From: Lactifluus volemus
Taxonomy: Eukaryota > Basidiomycota > Agaricomycetes > Russulales > Russulaceae
DNA: 64,000 nt
Direction of reading: 5' to 3'
NCBI GenBank assembly: GCA_022376515.1
Contig: WTXI01000025.1
Coordinates: 248,001-312,000, forward strand
The notes beneath the pieces are model-generated. The model did not search any database. It was given only the letters and a program-made list of their open reading frames with translations, and was not told the DNA's origin. A program made the position numbers and the translations under genes. Positions 10,186 through 21,155 of this stretch are shown piece after piece (position 1 is the stretch's first letter; every line of letters starts with the position of its first letter).

Positions 10186-12100
10186 GTAACTAGGGCTAAA
10201 TACAATCCAGTGGAGGCATGGGAGGCACTCTAAACACAGGAGGTGCCCCAAATGCAGGAGGCGCGTGAGATGTGGGAGGTATGGGAGGCACTCCAAACGT
10301 GGGAGGTGCAGGAGGCACTCCAAATGTGGGAGGCATGAGAGGGATGGGAGGTGCGATAAACTGGACTGGACTGGGTTGAAAGCGGGGTCGATGGGCACCG
10401 AGGGCTGCGGCGGCAGCTCTGAGGGTAGGAATGACTCAATGAGGGGCTCAGGCATCTCTTGCACCAGTGGGACTGGCACAGGTTCCGAGAGCATGGCAGC
10501 AGCCATCTCAGCCATTGGCATGAGCATGCTCGGCGGGTGGTAAAGATGCGGGAGCGGAACTGGAGAGACAGCATCCTCACGCCCTGTTGGGGGACTGGAA
10601 GATGTGGCTTCTTCAACAGCAATTTGGGGGCGTGTTGATGTATGGATTTGTGAGGGGGGTGGAAGGTTGGGGTGTCTCCAACCGCTCCTCGACGGGGGAC
10701 TGCGCGGTGGGAGATTTTGAGTATAGGCAGTAGGCCGTTGGTGTGGTGATTCAGTAGATGCCCGTGAGCCATAATTTGAGCTACGCGAGGAGCCCAAACC
10801 CTGTCACCTGACTCCAGTGGGTAGGCGAGTTGATGATATACGTTGTACTGGAGTCGCAGACGTGGATACACGGGGTGTTTGAGGCACATGGGAAGTGGGT
10901 TGTGTTTGAGTGTAGGCTTGTTGCGAGGACTGAGACTGAGTGTTGGCTGTCTCCACAGAGGGTTGGTGGTGAACCTCCTTCGTTCCTTTGCGGTGTGAGA
11001 CCTGGTCGCGCAACCAGCGCTCCATCTCCTTCAAACGGGAGTCGGGTGGGGCGTGGACAATACGAAAGGCAGGGGGCGTGGCGGGAGGTGCGATAAACGC
11101 GGGAGGTGCGGGAAGTGCAGGAGGCGCGGGAGATGCAGGAGGTGCAGGAGGTGCGGAGGCAGTGGCCCAGGAGATGGAAGTGGCCCAGGAGATGGGGCAG
11201 GTGGGGCAGGAGGCAGCGGCGGAGGGGGAGGCGAAAAAAAAATAAAAAAAATGTCAGAGTGCATTGGGTTGGGGAAGGCAACGTGACAACATACTGGGGA
11301 GGAGGTGCAGAAGGCGTCAGCGCAAGTAGCATGACACCGTGGACCGTCCAGCAGTGCCAGTGGGTCCAGGAGCCACGCGAAGTGGAGGCGAATGTGGTGC
11401 AGGTGGCAGAGGAGATGGAAGTGGCCCAGGAGGCCCAGGAGGAGGTGGTGCAGGTGACACAGGAGGAGGCAGCAGAGGCAGAGGCAGAGGCAGAGGCAGA
11501 GGCAGGAAGGAGGCCGTGACACGCCAGTCACAGGCACTAGGCGCTCGGGCAGTCGCAACGGCGACACTAGCGCGATCCTGACGCCAAGGACGTCGACGTG
11601 GTGCAGATGCAATGCACATGGAGGAGGTGGTGGTGATGGCAGAGGCAGAGGCAGAGGTGGGACGGGAGGAGGATGTCCCGACGCGCTGCGAGAGACAACG
11701 GCTGGAGGAAATGCGGCGAACAGAAAAATGAACGAATGAACGAACCTAGGACCAAGCTCAGCAACAGAGGACGCGACCGACGGAGAAGGGGGCGACTGGC
11801 GATGTACGCGTGGCGAGGACGACAACTCAGGACGATGCAAGGGCAGGAAGAAGTAAATATGAATAAACAACCTACCTGATTGGGGCAAGCCCGAGCGCGG
11901 TCGCCCCAAACTCGAGGGGGCACGACCCCCAAGTCAGGCGGGAGTCAACCAATTTTACGTCAGAAGCTCGAGGGGGGGGGCTTGCCAAGTCGACCGCTTA
12001 CGTCAGTGTCCATGGGCCAAAAATCGTGAATCAAAGTGTGAATCATGCACTAGGGAAAGGCTGACGTTGTTGTTGGCGACTTTGCTTGCTAAGTTATATG
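10186..12100. repeat. GGCAGA-rich core repeat; LTR empty site
   Basis: This is a mosaic of short repeats: ..GGGAGGTGCAGGAGGC.. (10210-11230) and a GGCAGA array near 11475-11505. It is paralogous to 34.1-35.9 kb, including AACGAACCTAGGACC at about 11740-11753, which is the unoccupied form of the LTR site at 34521. Open frames on both strands are low-complexity and alternative in every frame, so I do not call genes. Near 12010-12050 are GTGAATCA repeats also seen at 35835-35930. Confidence 0.6.
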
Positions 12101-12239
12101 ATAGGTGATTTTCATTGTCAATGTCGTGACAGTCAAGGATTGTGTGAAATTTTATGAGACATACACTAATATATACATTCAAGTCCGGTTTTTTTTTATC
12201 TTTTTCTCACATCTTTTAAGTCACACGTTACTATACCAT

Positions 12240-13110
12240 TCAAACTCAGTGAAGACTCTGTTATTCTTCCTTTTATTGTGATCGCTTTGTTTCTTTTCTC
12301 TTCTTGGGGTAGTTGATAAATTGGGTGTAGTCTGAGTTGAAGGCCGCGGTGTCAGAGAGGAGAAGTCCGACACTTTCGGCAAGACAGGAGCGGATGCGTT
12401 TATCGTATTTGATAACACGATCAGGAAAGGGTCCGACCACAATAAAGGTTTCGACGATGTGCTTGGCATAAGTGGTGACATCCCTGGCTCGATGAGGGTA
12501 GAGGAAGACAACGGCTTCTTGGTACTGATCCCAGGCACACTCATTGGTGACGATGTCAAACTGCCCGAAATGTTGGACCAATCGTTTCGATGGCCTATCT
12601 GTAGTGAAGTGAAAATCAAAGAGTTTATTGAGGTCGACATAGGTATTCGAGATGATGTTGGACCAGACTGAAGTGGGGAAGTGCGGCCGTCCTTGGCTCG
12701 CAAGCACCTTCTTCTTGACGAGCTTTGGGTCTTACCCGTAATTTTCTTGCATTTGAGCAGTACGGTTCCACACATCAATGGTTGCGGACAGTATCGGTTT
12801 GTCGAATGGAATGAGCGACAGATCGACCCTGTCAGGTTCGTCATCTGAGGAATTGTCGTCGTCCTGACGTCGCTTCCGACGTGAACGTCGATGCTCTCAG
12901 GAGAAATCGAACGTATGCAGTTTGTCATCTGAGGAATTGTCGTCATCGTGATGTTGTTTCCCTCATGAACGTCAACGGTCTCGGGGTTGATCGACCTCAT
13001 CGTTACGATAGGGGTCGGAGGGACGCAGTCTGTCACCTTCTCGCCCTGCCTCGAAGTTCTCATCTTCTGCATTTTGGAGTGCATCAAAGTACAACGTGAA
13101 TCAGCTCACC
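12240..13110 (-). pseudogene. Relic of a multicopy basidiomycete protein, function unknown
   Basis: On the minus strand a frame from about 12735 to 12273 reads DPKLVKKKVLASQGRPHF, then a well-formed segment (VWSNIISNTYVDLNKLFDFH, later FLYPHRARDVTTYAKHIVE and YDKRIRSC). I recall this style of sequence from repeat-associated proteins common in agaricomycetes, but cannot name a function. The upstream part (12735-13110) is in another frame, so the gene is frameshifted. It may be gag-like; this is unproven. Confidence 0.45.
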
Positions 13111-14029
13111 GCAGGAGGGAGACAATTGTGTCGTCTCTGGAGATGGTGTTCTCTGGAGATGGTGTCTCGACAAAAGTCGGAGACAATGTCATCGCATGCC
13201 CGAAGATAGGCTGTTGCGATGGGCGTATCGGCGGGTTGTCCGAGATTCTGAGCAGAAGTGAAGGAATTTTGTGGAAGGGACGATTGCGAATCCTGTGTCT
13301 GTGACAAGTCACTGACGACGCACCTTCATTCTCAGGCATGTGTAAATGATTCAATAGATGGTCGAAGACAAGTGTTAAACGAAAAAGCACACAGTGGGTG
13401 ACTGCTAAAGAGTAAGAGAAAATAAGAAAAGCTGACAGGACGGTCCTCAATCTGATTGTTACAAGACTTTGATGATCAGCTGTTTCACACTCCTCTGGAC
13501 ACCGACCTGTTACTAGAGAATGAACAATTGGAAAGACTAAATAGAGAGACATTAGGACAACTCGAATGAATTGTAAGCTCAGAATTTTTTTTTTCCAGTC
13601 GTCAATCTAAAACCATGTGGAGGACACCAATGTGTGTCAGCAGAAACGCGAGAGTATCCCAGAAGCAGCAGTTAGACAGTTACGGTTCATTGATGCAGAC
13701 TTGTTTCCGCTTGTATTGTATCGCACAGCTTTTTTACAAAACACATTGGCTTGTATTCGGAACACATCGAATGGCAAACATCAAATAAATGCAAAGTTTG
13801 TTGCCCAAGAAAGAGTGTTCAGGCACGTCAGAAATATTGAACGGCCAAGATTGCACAAATCTAAAGATCATTTCAAAACGAGAAGCATTCTGTCGGATCG
13901 CATACATCAGGCAGGTCGGAAAATCCGAACAAGGAAAATTGTCTTACATAACTTTTTGATGGTTCCTGCAAGGCATGGCGATTATAGACTGCCAATAGAC
14001 CTTGCAAGCAAGGTAATGCAAGCAAGGTA
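13110..14029. other. No gene recognised
   Basis: A 137-codon open frame at 13617-14030 (+) has no motif I know. The stretch ends in a run of AAGCAAGGTAATGCAAGCAAGGTA next to the inverted-repeat arm. Confidence 0.35.
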
Positions 14030-14748
14030 ACTTGTGCGTGGAAAAAGGCTGGCAATGGCCGCAACGAAATCGATGACAGCCAACGCAGGCTCACTCGTGT
14101 GTGAAACAAATCCAGCAACGGCCGCAACGAAATCGGTGACAATTCCCACGCACAACTCACCAAAACGTGGGCCCAATTGAAAACTCACACGCTCTCGGCA
14201 ATTGCCACAACGATATCAATGACATTCCCACGCTTGACTCACCAAAATGCGGCCTCAAATAAAAACTCACACACTCTCGGAAATAGCCACAATGATAGCG
14301 ATGACAATTCCCACACTTGACTCACCAAACGCAGCCTCAAATAAAAACTCTCACACTCTCAGAAATAGCCGCAATGATAGCGATGACAATTCCCACACTT
14401 GACTCATCAAACATGGCCTCAAATAAAAACTCACACTCTCAGAAATAGCCGCAATGATAGCGATGACAATTCCCACACTTGACTCACCAAAACGCGGCCT
14501 CAAATAAAAACTCACACGCTCTCGGAAATAGCTGCAATGATAGCAATGACAATTCCCACAATCTCAACACAACACACATGCATATTCAAATAAGGAAACT
14601 GTATCATCACATATAGTCACGTAAAGCAGCGGCAAACTCCGTAGGATGCCGAGATGCAGCAACGATATCAATGACATTCCCATGGGGGGGGGCAAAATCC
14701 CACTCAAAAAATTGGCATAAAACCTCGTTCTCTAAAGAGAACTCGGAA
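14030..14748 (+). repeat. Left inverted-repeat arm with ~83-bp tandem units
   Basis: About four to five tandem units at 14200-14575, each with AAATAGCCGCAATGATAGCG, ACAATTCCCACACTTGACTC and CTCAAATAAAAACTCACACG. Units are 81-83 bp and differ by a few bases. A unique inner part follows (AAGGAAACTGTATCATCACA, GTAAAGCAGCGGCAAACTCC, a G-run near 14685, then the TCTCTAAAGAGA palindrome). Confidence 0.85.
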
Positions 14749-16660
14749 TGCCAGGACTTTATCAAGTCTGTGCTGATCTGTGCAGGTCAGGCAAAAATTG
14801 AGTATGTTAGCACAGCTCAGAAGTGTATTTGTATACTGATTGATCTCAAACAATAGACGCTCTGACTTTGATGTTACTAAGGGGACACTCCTTGAGTATG
14901 ACCTTTGTCTGGAGCAGTTTAAAGAGGTGACAACAGCTATATTTGGCATAAATCAAGGTAGGTGTTTCTTTCATGGTGTGTGTGTGTGCACTAGTTCTGA
15001 TGAGTCCTCATCTGTCTGCAGTGAACTCAATTGTCAAATCTCACTTTGCATGGAACTGGCAGTCAGCCACACTGAACCGTGGTGATGAGCTTGTGTCCCT
15101 GCCATTGGCATTCCTTCAGCCATTTGTCATTCGTCTTGCTGACTGCAGTTATTCCAATGGCCAGCCAGTGGGCATCAGCAGGAATGTCTTTGGGGTTCTC
15201 AGCATGATCTGGGACACAAAGACAGCAAATGCAGATGTATGTATCACCTATTGTTCAACCTCACACCTGGCTTAAACTGACTGTGCTGTATCTTCAGAAA
15301 AATGAGCCCTCATACAACTTTGTGGCACCACACTGCAACCCTCTCCGATGCTCTGTTGGAGCACTTGCCATCATGCTCCACTTTATGTTTGATCAGGGAG
15401 ATCTGATTTCAAGAGTCCCTGGATGGGACTGGGGTAATGCATCATCATGGCATCAGGTGCGTGCAAGTTCATGTATAACTTGCAAATGCCTCCTGATTCT
15501 ACATAACCAGGTCCACCTCATGTTTGGGAGGACTGTTGACAAGCCAATGACTAGCAATGGGATCTCAAAAATGTACAAGGGCTTTTTGGATTCAACCACC
15601 ATCCAGAGCACCAAGAAAGCACACCTGGCCCAACGAGCAGTTCCAACCATCTTAGAGGATATGGGGTATGTATTGAGGCTTTTATCTTGGCCAATGTGAC
15701 CATTGCTAACCTGCTTTTGAACAGTGTGTCTGCAGACCATATTGATGCAGTTGGACACTGGGCTGGGAATGTGCGTCGAGAAGTATATGGGTCCAAAGTC
15801 CCCAAGCAGGTATGTTTTGTTTCTCTTCCTTATTGTCATTTCTTTCATGCTTATCTTGCATCAGGCTGTCACCACCTTAGCAGGCTTTCCTGTGGGTGAG
15901 ATATACAGGGTACCGTGGTCAGAGGTTCCAGTTCCTGAGGTCTTGAAGAAGAAGATCTTTCCATTTGTTGAGGAGGCTCTGGCTACTCTCAGAGCCAAGG
16001 GTGCAAGAACCAGGGGACGATCAACTTCCTGGAACTCCTCCAGCAACTGCGCCCATACTTTTGACAGGTATGTTACCTATTGTTTTATTGTGTGGAGTTT
16101 CTCACATTGTGGCCTTCAAGGTAATGGCAGCGATCAATGTTCAGTACCCTAACTCTGGAATCATTAGGCAGATTCATGTTGTTCACACCTGTAAAGCCCA
16201 GCAGTTTTTCCAGCAATGGCCAGATGCCCTCTGTGAATCTGAAGGTGAATATAGCCAGGACATTCACCTCAGCACAGGATTTCAAGAAATTGGAACCCAG
16301 AATGCTTTTCTTTCTATCTTTGCTCGTCTCAAGAATGTGGAACAGGTAACAACAGCAAATCAGAATCATCTGGCAGTAATCAGCCAATGCACTGAGCAGT
16401 TCTCCCCTTCAAAGCAGTGCAGCTCACACCAACCACCAACAAACTACCTGCTTTATGGTTCTAATGTCTTTCTACCCATTCCACAATCCTTTGACCATCC
16501 TGCCTCCTTTCCATCACCTTCTCTTCAATCCCCAAGGACCCCTCCACTGCTTACCCCACAGTCCCCACCATCCAGCACCTGTGAACCCATTGCCCACTCT
16601 TCACCTATGCAAAGTTCCCCTCACACCCCAAGTCCACACCTTACCAACTTGTGCTAGAGG
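14749..16660 (+). CDS. Crypton-type tyrosine recombinase (Ndc10-like core)
   Basis: Six short introns (for example 15237-15297 and 15457-15511) join exons into one frame with the catalytic layout of a tyrosine recombinase. There is an Arg in TLNRGDE (codon 15078-15080), then HCNPLRCSVGALAIML, the Ndc10/Crypton core segment. HLAQR follows (His 15622, Arg 15634), then GHWAGNVRREVY with the likely nucleophile Tyr at 15786-15788. After that come an acidic PWSEVPVP stretch, an FFQQWPD segment and a Ser/Pro-rich tail ending at 16657. The N-terminal exon has no clear Met, and the usual GCR1_C DNA-binding domain is absent. The gene otherwise looks open and could be expressed. Function: strand exchange for excision and integration, inferred from family. 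Confidence 0.75.
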
Positions 16661-16731
16661 GCCATTACTTCGTATGGCATGTCCAAGTTCTCCCATATCA
16701 GGAAAACCCAAGGCTGCTTAATGGTGCTTAG

Positions 16732-17382
16732 TTCCGAGTTCTCTTTAGAGAACGAGGTTTTATGCCGATTTTTTGAGTGGGATTTTGCCCCCCCCCCCCC
16801 CCCCCCCCCGTGGGAATGTCATCGATATCGTTGCTGCATCTCGGCACACTACGGAGTTTGCCGCTGCTTTACGTGATTATATGTGATGATACAGTTTCCT
16901 TATTTAAATATGCATGCGTGTTGTGTTGAGATTGTGGGAATTGTCATCGCTATCATTGTGGCTATTTCCGAGAGCGTGTGAGTTTTTATTTGAGGCCGCG
17001 TTTTGGTGAGTCAAGTGTGGGAATTGTCATCGCTATCATTGCAGCTATTTCCGAGAGTGTGTGAGTTTTTATTTGAGGCCATGTTTGGTGAGTCAAGCGT
17101 GGGAATTGTCATCGCTATCATTGCGGCTATTTCTGAGAGCGTGAGAGTTTTTATTTGAGGCCGCGTTTGGTGAGTCGAGCGTGGGAATGTCATCGATATC
17201 GTTGCGGCAATTGCCGAGAGCGTGTGAGTTTTCAATTGGGCCCGCGTTTTGGTGAGTTGTGCATGGGAATTGTCACCAATTTCGTTGCGGCCGTTGCCGG
17301 ATTTGTTTCACACACGAGTGAGCCTGCGTTGGCTGTCATCGATTTCGTTGCGGCCGTTGCCGGCCTTTTTCCACGCACAAGT
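16732..17382 (-). repeat. Right inverted-repeat arm
   Basis: This is the inverted copy of the left arm, with one ~83-bp unit fewer and a pure C-run of about 22 bases near 16788-16809 where the left arm has a short G-run. The paired outer ends read CTTTTTCCACGCACAAGT here. A fragment resembling a CATCAGG-element end (ATATCAGGAAAACCC) lies just outside the inner boundary at about 16695. Confidence 0.85.
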
Positions 17383-17393
17383 GAGGTTGCGTG

Positions 17394-17414
17394 GCATCAG
17401 CAAAATGTCCAAGC
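17394..17414. repeat. Start of CATCAG-type element cut by hAT
   Basis: CATCAGCAAAATGTCCAAGC matches the element start at 8511. The matching continuation is found at 19716 onward, so the hAT insertion split this copy. Confidence 0.7.
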
Positions 17415-18474
17415 TAGTGATTGACATGGGTAACCCTGGGGTACCCATACCTGTACCCCAGAAAAACCCATACCCCAGGCAGGGGTACGGGAATCCCGCA
17501 GATAAACCTGCAGGTATTGGAAAAAAACCCATATGGGACGACAGGTCACTTGCTTGGAAGGCAAGCTGCTTCACCATCAGTGTAAACACGAATCTGCCCA
17601 GCATTATTTTCATGTCAAAGCAGTGTTTTATCAATGGGTACTTCATGTGGATATCAGTTTCCAATGAACATGCACTATAATAATGATAACGAGGCATTGC
17701 TAAGTTCGCCGTCAATACCATCCGCCCTCCTTCCTGGCTTCCTTCGTGACCTCTGCCGGTGCATCTCAGCGGCCTTCTCATTAATCTTCTCCACCGCCTG
17801 CATATCCGGAAACCCGATCCAGACGGCGTCAGTGCAGGGTCCCACTGTGCACAATGTCGCGACACCGCTTGCCGGTGTGCACTCACCGCCGCAGAAACAG
17901 ACTTGCAATCTACACTTGTTGATGCTCCTCCTTCTGAATCGTCATTACCGTGCGGCGGAGATTCGGACGCCACTCGGTGGGCGAGCTCCATCACGGCGCT
18001 TCGAGCCGAGGTGGCAGTGGTCCTACAGCGGCATACCACTAAAAATAGTCGGATTTCATCTCGTCAGTGATACAAATGATGAGACAAAGGGATGGAAGGA
18101 GGCACGTACCCCATGGCATTCTTCACACTCGCCCGCATTCAATGCATGACAGTGGCGTCGTCCACGCACAACTTCGTCGAATGCAAACGGCACGCCAGCG
18201 TTTGCCATGGGATCAATCTCAAACTCTGCGTTGATTGTAGATGGCTCAACGCTGCGGATATGCTCGTATCGAGAAATAATGTGGTGAGACGTCGATTTAG
18301 GCTCGGGGATCGGTTCTACACAGCTGCGGGAACGCTTCGTCGGTGGGGGTGACTGGAGTGAGAGTGAACGTTTAGGAGTGGGGGGCTCAAAGAGACAGTA
18401 AGGCTGCTAGCTCATTCGCGCTGGGAGGGCATGGAGGGCTGCCAGAATGTGAGAGCTAGAAGGAGCACAAGGCA

Positions 18475-18930
18475 TCAGGTCGTGCGTGATGAGTGGACGG
18501 GCAGAACGGACCTGGAGTCTTCTTGGGTATGCGACATATCCACAACAGTGTCTTCATTCTCGTCGCCTGGACTCTTGGGATGACCAGTTGAAGGTGAACC
18601 TTCAGACAAGATGCGCCGCTGGGGCACCACTCGCGCTGAACAAACCCTGAGCACCCCCCGCGGCATACGACACAAATGGGTTTGACCGTGGGCTACCTCC
18701 AGGACCTGGAGAACCCGAACGTTGCACAGGCGAATGGGCACGCGCTGCGGCGGATGCGAATGGTGATGCAGCGGCGGCGAAAGCTTCGAATCCCGTACGC
18801 TTGGCGGGAGTTGGGCTCGCAGCGCGCTGTACCGGTGAACTGGGGACCATCTTGGGTGAAGAGCTGGGAATGGAGGGAGCTGTAGTCAAAATGCTAGCCA
18901 TGTTTGGAGTTGCAGCTGATGGCACTGTGA
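18475..18930 (-). pseudogene. Captured fragment, Ser/Pro/Ala-rich, possibly Yrb2/Nup50-like
   Basis: The minus strand reads KRTGFEAFAAAASPFASAAA.. with repeated SPVQR and GSPGPGGSP, then SNPFVSYAAGG. A separate frame continues RRILSEGSPSTGHPKSPGDE. This resembles the disordered region before the Ran-binding domain of fungal Yrb2/Hba1 proteins. The identification is weak because only low-complexity sequence is left. It is frameshifted and lies wholly within the hAT element. Confidence 0.3.
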
Positions 18931-19149
18931 TCGTAGTTGTGGTCGTCGTCGAAACCGTGGTATTCTCGGTAGAAGTGGACGAGGAAATGCGCCTCTTCCT
19001 GTGTTATGTCAGATAATTGGCAAGGCAGAGCAGCCAGGAGACTTCGACTGTACCGTGGTGTCTCAAGAATGCGCCTGCTGGGGGAGAGCGGACTTCTATG
19101 TGGACTCGCATACTTGAGTGGGGAGTGTCCAGCATCCACACGCATTGAA

Positions 19150-19440
19150 CGGGATTCTAGCGAAGAGTTTGGAGCTATGTATCAACCAAAGGTCAGCACC
19201 GCACACACTCGGTGGAAGAAAAGAACAAGGCTGAGTATGTTGGGTGGAGCGGCAACACACCGTATTACGCACATTTTCGATCTGCTCGCGTGTCCAATGA
19301 GGTTTTGAAGAATATCAGCGCCTTGCTCCTCAGTCTCGAGTGCGATGCGTTGGCTCTCGTGCAGGCGCCGGGAACCATCCTCGAGTATGGTAGTGCCTGC
19401 TGAAAGGTGGGTGCGGTTGCTCGAGCCATATGGCTCAGCT
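19150..19440 (-). pseudogene. Captured VTI1 v-SNARE gene fragment
   Basis: The minus strand reads AEPYGSSNRTHLSAGTTILE then DGSRRLHESQRIALETEEQG and ADILQNL. That is the start of the SNARE motif of the Golgi/vacuole v-SNARE Vti1 (family: RL..SSR.A.ETE..G..IL..L). After a one-base frameshift it continues REQIENVRNTV in the next frame, and then a degraded ADLWLIHSSK. The C-terminal membrane anchor is not visible. An intron-like boundary precedes AEPYG, so genomic DNA rather than mRNA was captured. Not functional. Confidence 0.75.
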
Positions 19441-19715
19441 GGTGGCAGTGTCAGTATCAAGGGTGAGGGGAGGGTGAGTGGACACAGCTGACGGCTACCC
19501 CCAAGGTATGTGTGCAGCCATTGAAATGAACCGGTTTCCACGTTCAACAAATGTCACGTGATAGAAGAAAACCCGTGCTACGGGTATGAATCCCGTGCTG
19601 TGGGGTACGGGTTTAGCTCGGGTCGGCAAAATCGTACCCGAGACCCCGGCCCGTGGATACCCTACCCGCAAAGCCGGTGGGTATACCCTGACCTGTGTCA
19701 AACACTAGTCCAAGC

Positions 19716-19991
19716 AGCTTATTTCTACTTAAAGTTACTTAAAAATATTTTCACTTATTTTCACTTATTTTCGCTTATTTTCGCTTATTTTCTGTTTTTT
19801 CATTTACTTAAAATCAGGTCAATTTTGACATTTGAGTGAATTTCAATCATGTTTAGTTTTCAGCACTTTTAAGAACATTTTAAGCAAAATTTATTTGAGA
19901 TTACACTACAACATTAGTAACTAGAACTAAGGACACAATCCAGTGGTAGAGGCATGGGGGGCACAAGAAATGCAGGAGGCATGGGAGGCAC
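19716..19991. repeat. CATCAG-type element, continued
   Basis: TTAAG/CTTATTTTC-rich stretch matching 9290-9515, then ACAACATTAGTAACTAG, the empty site of the MITE found at 9519. It is interrupted by a solo LTR at 19992. Confidence 0.6.
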
Positions 19992-20865
19992 TGTCACGGT
20001 TCACAGGGACCGTGGCTCGGAGTGAGCTTCAATTAGTCAGTGAAAGACGTGCAGGCGAGTTCCTGTGAAGGATAGACTTGACTGTGCGAACTCTCGGTTC
20101 TGTATCGCGTGAGGCGGGTAGTACGGTCCAGTGCACGCGATGGTCGGAGTTACCATTCCCAAAGAGGATAGATGGTGGCAGATGGACGAAGGATGATCTG
20201 TAAGTTCAACCGCAATGCAGGCGCGAGTGTGATTGGAATGCAAGGGATGCTCGCCTTCCAAGGACACTTGTGGGAGGTTGAACTAAGGTTTGTGCAAAAT
20301 GAAGGGGGAGAAATTAGACAATTCTTCACCCTCGATTTCGTACAAGGTTTAGAGCGTCTGTGAGCTTGTTTACAAGGGCGTAAACAGGCCAACAGATGTT
20401 CTGATTGTGGCACGAAGGTACCTTAATCAAAGGTACGAAGAGGGGATGCACAAGAAAAGAGAGGGAGATTGAGTGTCAAGCAACAACTGTGATTCTCGAT
20501 GAAGCTGAAGCTGGGGCTTTAGCTCATCCATAGGGCCCTATTTATGCGTACAGAGGGCCTGCCAACTATCCTACAAAGGTCATAGTAAAGTAGCGAAGTC
20601 AAGACCATTGACTAAGGACCTGAGTCAGTTCTGATGACTCAAGAACTGACTCAGTGCATCTGACTCAAGGTCTGAGTCAAGAATGCTGACTCAAGACTTG
20701 AGTCATGATCCCTGAGTCAAATACACGTCCAAAACAGCGATGCACAGCCCCTAGAAGTCAAACAGAGGGGGCTGGCCAAGGAAAGGGGTCCTAGGTCATA
20801 ACACAAGTCGAAAAATGGGCGGAAAACAGCAAGAAATGGGCCGGGTGGCCCGCATAACCGTAACA
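19992..20865 (-). mobile_element. Solo LTR, family L (copy 2)
   Basis: Ends TGTCACGG..CCGTAACA, 874 bp, with a perfect 5-bp duplication GGCAC at 19987-19991 and 20866-20870. It is the same family and orientation as the copy at 2105 but without the hairpin insert. The TGACTCA/TGAGTCA cluster is at 20630-20725. Confidence 0.9.
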
Positions 20866-21155
20866 GGCACAGGAAACGCAGGAGGCGCAGATCATATGAA
20901 ATAAACTTCTGCCCAGGAGCAAAGGTTTGGAGACACCATGAGGACAGGTGTGAGTCCACCATTGGCACCTTCAGTATCGGTGGCCAGAATGCCTATCAAT
21001 AAAATAAAAAAGATGGGCAGGTCAGTGAGATGCATGCATGCAAGTAAGATTACAACATGAAGAGGTGCGGCAGACCCAAAGAGAGCATACTTTCAAAGTA
21101 AACCACGTCATCATGACGCACACCCTCCACTTGGGTCGTGCTGCCCCACATCTCC
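20866..21155. repeat. GGAGGC-type repeat remnant between two LTRs
   Basis: Continues the GCAGGAGGC repeat interrupted by LTR copy 2. A low-complexity remainder follows. No gene is seen. Confidence 0.45.

Larger units (their letters stand above)
14030..17382. mobile_element. Foldback-like element enclosing a Crypton-type gene
   Basis: Left arm 14030-14748 (719 bp) and right arm 16732-17382 (651 bp) are inverted copies, roughly 95% alike by eye. They start at ACTTGTGCGTGGAAAAAGG and end at the TTTAGAGAAC/GTTCTCTAAA palindrome. Between them lies a spliced tyrosine-recombinase gene. Flanks (GCAAGGTA left, GAGGTTGC right) are not a clean target duplication. Such long, internally repetitive inverted arms are the hallmark of foldback elements. 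Cryptons are known for lacking terminal inverted repeats. Confidence 0.75.
17415..19707. mobile_element. hAT transposon, non-autonomous, gene-capturing
   Basis: A perfect 8-bp duplication GTCCAAGC lies at 17407-17414 and 19708-19715. Ends are TAGTGATTGACA and, inverted, TAGTGTTTGACA, the TAGNG-type start of hAT elements. Subterminal regions are packed with GGGTACCC/ACCCGTAC-type words (17430-17530 and 19565-19690). The 2.3-kb interior has no transposase but holds host gene fragments on the minus strand. The related copy at 8511-8550 shows the empty site. Confidence 0.9.

Noticed and set aside
14200..14575. CRISPR-like array of regular repeats
   Set aside because: Units are contiguous tandem repeats without unique spacers, inside inverted arms of a eukaryotic element.
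14030..17382. Cut-and-paste DDE transposon with long TIRs
   Set aside because: The enclosed gene reads as a tyrosine recombinase, not a DDE transposase, and no clean target duplication flanks the arms.
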